Of a DNA stretch of 38,147 bases, positions 31,984 through 38,147 are shown in pieces. How positions within the stretch are numbered: position 1 is the first letter of the stretch; each line of letters opens with the position of its first letter. A program made the translations under genes and the position numbers. This DNA is from Chloroflexota bacterium (GTDB taxonomy: Bacteria > Chloroflexota > Dehalococcoidia > JACPEP01), in NCBI GenBank assembly GCA_016183425.1, contig JACPEP010000014.1, positions 1 to 38,147 on the forward strand, given 5' to 3'. Under the pieces are notes generated by a model. It saw only the letters and a program-made list of their open reading frames with translations. It was not told the origin of the DNA and did no database searches.

Positions 31984-33204
31984 ATGGGCGAGAAAATGGT
32001 GTTTGAGGGAATAAAGGTGGTGGAGTTCACTGGGTTCGCCGCCGGCCCAGTCACTGCCAAGCACCTGGCGGATCACGGGGCCACGGTGGTGCGTATCGAG
32101 TCCCGGACCCGCCCCGACGGTTTCAGGACTCACTACCCCCCCTTCACCGACAACAAGCCAGGCCTGAATCGCTCCGCATGTTTCGCTCTCTGTAACGAGA
32201 ACAAGTACTCGGCGGCCCTCAACCTGCGGGCACCGGGGGCCATGGACCTGGCCCAGCGCTTCATCGCCTGGGCGGACATCGTCATCGAAAACTTCACCCC
32301 GGGCACTATGAAACGTTTGGGCCTGGGCTACGATGAGCTGCGCCAGTTGAAGCCCGACATCATTATGGTCAGCACCTGCAACCAGGGGCAGACGGGCCCC
32401 CACGCCAGTCACCCTGGCTTTGGCTCCCATCTGACCTCTTTAAGTGGCTTCACTCACCTTATTGGCTACCCGGATCGCACGCCGGTCATTCTCTATGGGC
32501 CTTACATCGATTACATCGGGGTGGGCTATGGCGTCATCGCCATCTGTGCCGCTCTGGATTACCGGCGCCGCACCGGCAAGGGGCAATACATAGACCTGGC
32601 TCAGTACGAGAACGGCCTCCAGTTCCTCGTTCCTGTTATTCTGGACTACCAGATCAATGGCAGAATCGCCCAGCGCATGGGGAACCGGAGTCCCGATGCC
32701 GCCCCCCACGGCGCCTACCCCTGCTTGGGGGAAGACCGATGGTGCGCCCTAAGCATCCACAGCGACGAGGAGTGGCAGCATCTATGTCAGGTGATGGGCA
32801 GGCCAGAGCTGGCCCGGGACGAAAGGTTCACCACCTTCCTGGGTAGGAAGCAAAATGAAGAGGAGTTGGACCGGCTAATAGGGGAGTGGACATCTCAGCT
32901 AGAACCGAAAGTGGTTATGACCCGCCTTCAAGAGGCGGGGTTGGCGGCAGGGGTGGTGAACACCATGGCCGATATCTTCTCCGACCCCCAGTTGGAGCAT
33001 CGCCACGTCTGGTGGCCGTTAGAGCATCCGGAAATGGGAATGACTCACTACGAAGGGCCGCCCTTCGCCCTCTCCGAGACCCCGGCGAAGCTAGACAGGC
33101 CGGCCCCCTGTATCGGAGAGCACAGCCGTCAGGTCTACACCGAGTTCTTGAGCATGTCGGGAGAGGAATACGAGGAGCTGGTGTCTAAAGGGGTGATAAA
33201 CTAA
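31984..33204 (+). CDS. CaiB/BaiF class III CoA-transferase, second subunit
   Basis: A 406-residue family III CoA-transferase. I chose ATG 31984, seven bases after AAGGAGG; an earlier GTG (31960) lacks a site. 'VVEFTGFAAGPVTAKHLADHGATVVRIE', 'NENKYSAALNL', 'QGQTGPHASHPGFG' and 'GQYIDLAQYENGLQFL' are visible. The nucleophile position is Glu ('QYENG'), not Asp, which in two-subunit members marks the structural partner. Together with the 28738 gene it may form a heteromer. The stop is six bases from the convergent Mo-hydroxylase gene. Confidence 0.88.
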   Translation: MGEKMVFEGIKVVEFTGFAAGPVTAKHLADHGATVVRIESRTRPDGFRTHYPPFTDNKPGLNRSACFALCNENKYSAALNLRAPGAMDLAQRFIAWADIVIENFTPGTMKRLGLGYDELRQLKPDIIMVSTCNQGQTGPHASHPGFGSHLTSLSGFTHLIGYPDRTPVILYGPYIDYIGVGYGVIAICAALDYRRRTGKGQYIDLAQYENGLQFLVPVILDYQINGRIAQRMGNRSPDAAPHGAYPCLGEDRWCALSIHSDEEWQHLCQVMGRPELARDERFTTFLGRKQNEEELDRLIGEWTSQLEPKVVMTRLQEAGLAAGVVNTMADIFSDPQLEHRHVWWPLEHPEMGMTHYEGPPFALSETPAKLDRPAPCIGEHSRQVYTEFLSMSGEEYEELVSKGVIN

Positions 33205-33210
33205 CCGCTC

Positions 33211-35487
33211 CTATTTCCCTGCCGCCTCTTTCTCCCTGAGGGCCACCAGGATTTTCTCGGGCGTGATGGGCAGGTCTTTGATGCGCACCCCCATAGCGTC
33301 ATAGATGGCATTGGCGATGGCGGGAGCCGTTCCCACCAGACCCGGCTCCCCGACCCCCTTGGCCCCGAAGGGGCCCTCGCGATGGGCTTTCTCCACCAAG
33401 AGAGGCTCAATGGTGGGCATGTCCAAGGCCGACGGTATTTTGTAGCTCAAAAAGGATGGGTTAGTAACCTTCCCCACCTCGAACTCCATGTCCTCGTAAA
33501 GGGCGTAGCCCAATCCCATGGAGAGGGAGCCTTCTATCTGCCCTTCACAGTTGACGGGATGGATCACCCGGCCGGCATCGTGAGCAGCCACCAAGCGGAG
33601 CACTTTGACCTGTCCCGTAATCGGGTCCACCTCCACCTCCGCCCCCTGGGCGGCGTAGATCCAGAAAACGCTTTGAAGAGAAAAGTAGTCGGTGTCGCCC
33701 ATGAAATCTGGGTAGTAAAAGCCCCGCCCCAGCACGGTAGCCGGGGTACCGTAGCGCTGCCGCATCGCCTGGGGGATGGTCAGTGCCCGATGGGGTACTC
33801 CCTTGACATAAATCTTGCCATCCTTCATCTCCAGGTCTTCCACAGCGGCCTCCAGGGCATCGGCCGCCATCTTCAAGAGCTGACCCTTGGCGTCCTGGGC
33901 CGCCATCTTCACCGCGTTGCCCATGTGAAAAGTGGAGCGGCTGGCGGTGGTGGAGGTATCAAAAGGAGTAACAGAGGTGTCGGGGACAACCTTGTTCACC
34001 TGGTGGAGGGGGATTCCCATCTCCTCGGCGACGATTTGACACAGTATGGTCTCTGCCCCTTGCCCTACCTCGGTGGTGCTGCTGAGAACCTCCACGGTGC
34101 CATCCTCGTTCACCTTGACAAAGGCTGCCGAGCCGAAGGGGGTCTTGACGCCCCGCTCGAAACAGGCGATGCCCCGACCCTGATTGGGGCCCAGGGGTCT
34201 TTTGCCCCACTCCATATGCTCGGCCGCTTTCTGAATGCACTCTTTGAGGCCCACGGATTCCAGCACTTGTCCGGAGACGTGGACGTTCTCCTCTTCGTAG
34301 GCGTTTTTTAACCTTATCGCCACCGGATCGAGGCTGAGACGCCGGGCGATGTCGTCCATCTGAGACTCGTAGGCCCAGGCTAGTTGCGGGCCGCCGTAGC
34401 CTCGACAGGCGCCGGCCACCGGCTTGTTGGTATAGACGACGTATCCATCTAAACAGAGGTTGGCAATTCGATAGGGCCCTGCGGCCGACACACCGGCCAG
34501 TCGGGCCACCGTGGGCCCTTTTTCGGCGTAGGCGCCTGTGGCCCAGAAGACCTCTACCTTTCGCGCCAGAAGGGTACCGTCCTTTTTGACCCCCGTTTTG
34601 ATGTGGATAATGGCAGGATGGCGCACCAGAGACGAGGTAAACTCTTCCTCCCGGGTGTAGACCACCCGCACCGGGCGGTTCCTCACCTTGTGGGCCAGGG
34701 CCACGGCGCAGGCCTCCGCCTTCAGTCCCCCCTTTCCCCCGAAGTTGCCCCCGATATAAGGAGGGGAGATAATCCGTATCTTGCTCATGGAGATTTTTAG
34801 GGCGTCGGACAGCTCCTTGCGCGCCCGATAGGGGGAGTCGTTATTGGCCCACAGGGTTATGCGTCCTTCCGAATCCACCAAACAGATAGCAATGTGGGGC
34901 TCCAAGCAACAATGCTGGATCATCTGAGTGGTATAAGTATCCTCGAAGACGAAGTCCGCTTCCCGGAAGGCCTTCTCCACATCCCCCGTTTCCAGGTGGA
35001 AGTCGTTACAGATATTTCTACCCTTCACGGGGTTTATGACAGGAGGATGGGCATAGGTGTGTATGTTCTCGTGGATAAGAGGAGCCCCTTCTTGGTATGC
35101 TTCTACAGGGTCAAAAAGGGCGGGGAGGGGCTCGTAGGTCACCTGAATAAGGTCCCGAGCTGCCTCGGCGGTGGCTTCATCCACCGCCACCACCCCCACC
35201 ACCGCCTCGCCGGCGTAGCGCACCTTATCCTGGGCTAAGAAAGGTTCATCCACGAAGGATTCCCCATGAAGGAAAGGGAAGTCCTTGCCCGTTATCACTC
35301 CCCGAACGCCGGGCAGTTTTTCAGCGGCAGTGGTGTCGATGCTGAGGATTCGAGCGTGGGCGTGTGGACTGCGCAATAGCTTGCCGTGCAACATACCGGT
35401 CAGCCGCATATCCTCCATGTAGGAGGCGATGCCGCGCACCTTATCTCGAGCATCCAGGCGAGGGACGGATTTGCCCACAACCTCCAT
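33211..35487 (-). CDS. Molybdenum hydroxylase large subunit (xanthine dehydrogenase family)
   Basis: A 758-residue Mo-cytosine/molybdopterin-binding subunit. Seen: 'GKSVPRLDARDKVRGIASY' at the start, 'PPYIGGNFGGKGGLKAEA', 'AGACRGYGGPQLAWAYESQ', 'TEVGQGAETILCQIVAEEMG' and 'GAKGVGEPGLVGTAPAIANAI', which holds the catalytic Glu. The loop 'ACRGYGGPQ' is not the AYRCSFR loop of CO dehydrogenase, so CO oxidation is unlikely. Given the neighbours, a 4-hydroxybenzoyl-CoA reductase-like or other N-heterocycle/aromatic hydroxylase is reasonable, but the substrate is not read from sequence. The FAD subunit gene is 17 bases upstream. Confidence 0.9.
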   Translation of the reverse strand: MEVVGKSVPRLDARDKVRGIASYMEDMRLTGMLHGKLLRSPHAHARILSIDTTAAEKLPGVRGVITGKDFPFLHGESFVDEPFLAQDKVRYAGEAVVGVVAVDEATAEAARDLIQVTYEPLPALFDPVEAYQEGAPLIHENIHTYAHPPVINPVKGRNICNDFHLETGDVEKAFREADFVFEDTYTTQMIQHCCLEPHIAICLVDSEGRITLWANNDSPYRARKELSDALKISMSKIRIISPPYIGGNFGGKGGLKAEACAVALAHKVRNRPVRVVYTREEEFTSSLVRHPAIIHIKTGVKKDGTLLARKVEVFWATGAYAEKGPTVARLAGVSAAGPYRIANLCLDGYVVYTNKPVAGACRGYGGPQLAWAYESQMDDIARRLSLDPVAIRLKNAYEEENVHVSGQVLESVGLKECIQKAAEHMEWGKRPLGPNQGRGIACFERGVKTPFGSAAFVKVNEDGTVEVLSSTTEVGQGAETILCQIVAEEMGIPLHQVNKVVPDTSVTPFDTSTTASRSTFHMGNAVKMAAQDAKGQLLKMAADALEAAVEDLEMKDGKIYVKGVPHRALTIPQAMRQRYGTPATVLGRGFYYPDFMGDTDYFSLQSVFWIYAAQGAEVEVDPITGQVKVLRLVAAHDAGRVIHPVNCEGQIEGSLSMGLGYALYEDMEFEVGKVTNPSFLSYKIPSALDMPTIEPLLVEKAHREGPFGAKGVGEPGLVGTAPAIANAIYDAMGVRIKDLPITPEKILVALREKEAAGK

Positions 35488-35504
35488 AGGTCACCCCTTT
35501 GTTG

Positions 35505-36374
35505 TTACCAAGGGATCCTTGATAAAGACTCGTGGAGAGCCTTCTCGGTGAGAACCTGGCTCATGTGCCGCCGATATTCAGCTCGGGAGCGGGGGGAAGT
35601 CTCCCGGGCAGCCACCTGGGCGGCCTGGGAAATACGTTCATCATCCAGCTTTTGCCCCCGCAGGAAGTCTTCGGCTTTACGTGCCCTCATGGGCATCGGT
35701 GCTACCGAGGCAAAGGCGACGTGCGCCTCACGGCATTGGCTATGGGACGAGAGGGCAACCACGGTGGCCACTCCTACCAGGGTCTCGTCCACCGCCGTTT
35801 GTTTGGGCACCCAGAGATACGTTCCGGCGCTGTGAGGGAGGGGTGGTGGCACTTGAACCTCCACTACCATCTCCTCGGAACTGAGGACCGTTTCAAAGGG
35901 GCCGGCGAAGAAGTCGCCGAGAGGCACCACCCTTTCCCCTTCCTGGCTGGCCAGCTTCAATCGAGCGCCCAGAGCCAGAAGGGAGGGGGGCATATCGGCG
36001 GAGGGGGAGGCGGTGCAAAGGTTGCCGGTCACGGTGCCCCGATTGCGAACTTGAAGGATACCGACGGCCTGAGCGCTTTCCCCAAGGAGGGGATAGCGCT
36101 CTTGCACAATGGGCGACTTCACGATGGATTGAAGGGTAGCCAGGGGGCCTATCTTTAACCCCTCTCGGTCATCGTAGGAGATATAATCCAGGTTCGGTAT
36201 GCCTTTAATATCGATGACATATTGAGGGTTCTTGACGCCCTGCTTCATAAACACCAGAAGGTCGGTGCCCCCCGCCATGATGCTGGCCTGCTGACCATAG
36301 CGCGCCAGCAAAGACATCGCTTCCGAGAGGCTGGTAGCCAGGAAATACTGGAAGGGCCGAAGCTTTCTTAGCAT
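35505..36374 (-). CDS. Molybdenum hydroxylase FAD subunit
   Basis: A 289-residue FAD-binding (CoxM/XdhB-like) subunit. 'IMAGGTDLLVFMKQG' (about 32-46) and 'NRGTVTGNLCTASPSADMPP' are the FAD-binding loops; a CO-dehydrogenase-C-type domain follows. The extra Cys-rich insert that carries a [4Fe-4S] cluster in 4-hydroxybenzoyl-CoA reductase beta subunits is not apparent. The start ATG 36374 is first in this two-gene unit. The usual third gene, a [2Fe-2S] subunit of about 160 residues, is missing from both sides. Confidence 0.88.
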   Translation of the reverse strand: MLRKLRPFQYFLATSLSEAMSLLARYGQQASIMAGGTDLLVFMKQGVKNPQYVIDIKGIPNLDYISYDDREGLKIGPLATLQSIVKSPIVQERYPLLGESAQAVGILQVRNRGTVTGNLCTASPSADMPPSLLALGARLKLASQEGERVVPLGDFFAGPFETVLSSEEMVVEVQVPPPLPHSAGTYLWVPKQTAVDETLVGVATVVALSSHSQCREAHVAFASVAPMPMRARKAEDFLRGQKLDDERISQAAQVAARETSPRSRAEYRRHMSQVLTEKALHESLSRIPW

Positions 36375-36419
36375 GGTTTTCTCGCCTTCACCCCCCGTCT
36401 GAACGTCGCCAATGGGGGA

Positions 36420-36448
36420 ATACTACCACAACTGAGGCGGCGCTTCAA
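36420..36448 (-). promoter_or_regulatory. Candidate promoter of the Mo-hydroxylase pair
   Basis: On the minus strand TTGAAG (36443-36448), a 17-base spacer and TAGTAT (36420-36425), four of six matches each. It lies between the stop of the subtilase gene and ATG 36374. Confidence 0.4.
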
Positions 36449-36453
36449 CAGGA

Positions 36454-38147
36454 CTAAGGGGAAAGGGCCAGGTCTATGGGGCCGCTGCGGAGGTAATTTC
36501 GGGCTAGAAGCCCGAAGTCGGCGATGTTTACCTGCCCACTGGCGTCAAAGTCGGCCCAGCACTGGTAAGTGGAGACCGGCTTGTCGAAGCTCCATATGCC
36601 CACAGTCGCCCACTGGAGGAACTCGGGCACGCAGGCGTTGGGATTACCCGACCTTAGATAGCCCTTTACCAGAATTCCAAAGTCGGCGATGTTCACCTGG
36701 CCGCTCATATTGGCATCCCCTTCCCTGAGGGTGCTTATGTTGAGGGTAGTGGTAGGGGGGGTGATGGCCAGGTCTTTCTTACGGTTAATCAAAGTATGGG
36801 GACCGACGACGGTGACGGTGTAGGTTCCCGGAATGATGTTGGGCAGGGAGAAGGCCCCGGTGTTAGTGGTGGTCACCACATAGGCGTTTACCGGGTTACC
36901 ACTCATGGTCACACTGAGGGGGACTACCCAGTTGGTGATGGGCCGTAAGCTGCCCTCCAGAGTTAGCTGGCCTTCCAGAGTGGCTCCAGTGGTGCTTATC
37001 ACCGTGATGTAATTCGATCTGGTTATGACGCCGGTGCCGAAGGGGCCAGTAGCCGCCAGAGACACAGTATAAGTTCCAGTAATATTGTAGACGTGGCTTG
37101 GATTGGGAAGGTTGCTGGTATCGCCATCCCCGAAATCCCAAGCCAGACTGGTCACCATTCCGCTGAATGTGCTGCTGAACTGTACATTGAAGGGAGGAAT
37201 GCCCACTCGGGGGTTGGCGACGAAATCAAGACAGGGGGAGCCCACGGCGGTAACTAAGCCGCTTTTGGTTTGTTGGCTGGAGGAATAAACACTGGCGACC
37301 TGAAGGCTCACCGTGTAGATCCCGCCGCAGGAGTAGGTGTGGGTAGGATTCTGAAGAGCGCTGGAGGTGCCGTCGCCGAAGCTCCATAGCCGGCTCAGGG
37401 TCCCGTGACCCTCGGTGCCCGTGGTAGTATCCGTGAAGGCCACCGTCAGGGGCACCGGGCCGGTGACCGGGCTGCCGGTGAAGTCGGCGAAGAGAGAGGA
37501 CAGGCTTCTAATGTAGGCGCTACGGGTTTGGGTGCTAGAATCGCCGCCCAAGCCTAGTACCGTTAGGGAGGGGGAAAAGACTCCCCCAGTGGTGTAGGTA
37601 TGCGTGGGGTTCTGAAGGGTGCTGGTAACACCGTCGCCGAAGCTCCACAGGCGAGACGCCACGTCGCCGCTGGAAGTATCAGTGAAAGCTACGGTAAGCG
37701 GCACCGAACTGGTCAGGGGGGAAGCGGTAAAGGTGGCCGTCACGGGATTATAGGCGTGGATGTAGCTGGTTTTGGTCAGGGTATCAGACAGGCTACCCAA
37801 GCCGCTCACGGTAAGGGACACGGTGTAAACGCCTTTGACGGTATAAGTGTGGGTAGGGTTCTGAGCCGTGCTGGTGGCTACATCGCCGAAGCTCCAGGAT
37901 CGGGTGATAACGGTTCCCGTTGAGGTATCGGTGAAGGCCACCGTTATAGGAACAGTACCTGTCAAGGGGAAAGCGGTGAAGCTGGCCACGGGAGCGGTGG
38001 TGGTGGGGGGAGGGGTGCCCAGGTTAAGCCGCCCGGCGCCGAAGACGTTGTCCTTGCCGGTGGCCCCCAGGTCTACCGCTCGTCCCTCCAGGAAGGCCCG
38101 GGTCTGGGTGACGGTGGACAGGGGGAAGGACTGCATCACCAGGGCAG
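36454..38147 (-). CDS. Secreted subtilase with four PKD domains and dockerin-like end, 5' partial
   Basis: The frame is open to the window edge, so the start is missing; a GTG at 38139 is only internal. The first 40 residues ('RAFLEGRAVDLGATGKDNVF' then GAGRLNLG) look like the final helix and strand of an S8 subtilisin domain. Four PKD domains follow (about 38000-37120 downward), each with 'WSFGDG' or 'WDFGDG' and 'NPTHTY'. Then comes a carboxypeptidase-regulatory-like sandwich ('NIIPGTYTVTVVG'), and two dockerin-like half-repeats ('GDANMSGQVNIADFGILV', 'ADFDASGQVNIADFGLLARN') separated by a Cys-containing insert. It is secreted and probably surface-anchored or assembled. The catalytic triad lies off the window. 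Confidence 0.85.
   Translation of the reverse strand, partial: ALVMQSFPLSTVTQTRAFLEGRAVDLGATGKDNVFGAGRLNLGTPPPTTTAPVASFTAFPLTGTVPITVAFTDTSTGTVITRSWSFGDVATSTAQNPTHTYTVKGVYTVSLTVSGLGSLSDTLTKTSYIHAYNPVTATFTASPLTSSVPLTVAFTDTSSGDVASRLWSFGDGVTSTLQNPTHTYTTGGVFSPSLTVLGLGGDSSTQTRSAYIRSLSSLFADFTGSPVTGPVPLTVAFTDTTTGTEGHGTLSRLWSFGDGTSSALQNPTHTYSCGGIYTVSLQVASVYSSSQQTKSGLVTAVGSPCLDFVANPRVGIPPFNVQFSSTFSGMVTSLAWDFGDGDTSNLPNPSHVYNITGTYTVSLAATGPFGTGVITRSNYITVISTTGATLEGQLTLEGSLRPITNWVVPLSVTMSGNPVNAYVVTTTNTGAFSLPNIIPGTYTVTVVGPHTLINRKKDLAITPPTTTLNISTLREGDANMSGQVNIADFGILVKGYLRSGNPNACVPEFLQWATVGIWSFDKPVSTYQCWADFDASGQVNIADFGLLARNYLRSGPIDLALSP

Noticed and set aside
33205-33210. Terminator between the convergent CoA-transferase and Mo-hydroxylase genes
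   Set aside because: Only six bases separate the stops; no hairpin with a T run is present.
35505-36158. Plus-strand open frames opposite the FAD subunit
   Set aside because: Shadows without motifs; the minus-strand frame has clear FAD-binding loops.
33211-36374. Aerobic CO dehydrogenase (CoxLM)
   Set aside because: The large subunit lacks the AYRCSFR active-site loop, and CoxS and the cox accessory genes are absent.
1-38147. CRISPR arrays, tRNA or rRNA genes, transposases, replication origin
   Set aside because: No spaced identical repeats, cloverleaf-like segments in the intergenic gaps, rRNA-like stretches, transposase motifs or DnaA-box clusters were seen by eye.

Overview
The window looks like a complete 38 kb metagenomic-style contig from a GC-rich bacterium. 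Both ends cut through genes: the left frame is open to base 2 and the right frame is open to base 38147. TTG and GTG starts, strong AAGGAGG ribosome sites, two near-leaderless promoters, dockerin and PKD secreted proteins, a Thr/Pro/Ala-linked c-type cytochrome and many unlike UbiD and CaiB/BaiF genes suggest Chloroflexota, perhaps a Dehalococcoidia relative. That placement is inference; there is no rRNA or marker tree here.

Region 1 (1-2560): the 3' part of a secreted parallel beta-helix / fibronectin III / dockerin protein, then a patch of palindromic repeats. Region 2 (2561-10129): housekeeping genes. A leaderless UbiA-type prenyltransferase and a metallo-beta-lactamase-fold hydrolase run on the minus strand. 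A double zinc-ribbon protein and rsfS run on the plus strand. A long minus-strand run follows: thiL, tsaE, tsaB, a small zinc-ribbon membrane protein, a kinase-less sensor-like protein, rmuC and ndk. Region 3 (10300-15115): envelope glycan genes, namely a polyprenol-phosphate mannosyltransferase and a 1344-residue YfhO-like / flippase fusion.

Region 4 (15138-33204) is the heart of the window. It is a long plus-strand catabolic cluster starting from a near-consensus promoter. It encodes three UbiD-family decarboxylases, a BamA/Oah-like ring hydrolase with an added C-terminal zinc ribbon, a dienoyl-CoA hydratase (Dch)-like crotonase, a third crotonase, an acyl-CoA dehydrogenase, an SDR, a fumarate-reductase-like flavoprotein with a 2x[4Fe-4S] ferredoxin, a monohaem cytochrome c, two class III CoA-transferases and a hemerythrin-like protein. 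Region 5 (33211-36374) is convergent and encodes Mo and FAD subunits of a xanthine-dehydrogenase-family hydroxylase.

Together these genes read as an anaerobic aromatic (or alicyclic) acid pathway: CoA transfer, decarboxylation, possibly reductive dehydroxylation, then hydration, dehydrogenation and hydrolytic ring opening of a cyclic CoA thioester, then beta-oxidation. No ring reductase, UbiX flavin prenyltransferase or [2Fe-2S] hydroxylase subunit is present, so these must be elsewhere or the substrate differs.

Two AT-rich accessory patches interrupt the cluster. One, at 18546-20179, holds two unknown genes and a HEPN-like protein. The other, at 30007-31381, holds two unknown genes and a diverged repeat pair. 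The right edge (36454-38147) is the tail of a secreted subtilase with four PKD domains and a dockerin-like module.
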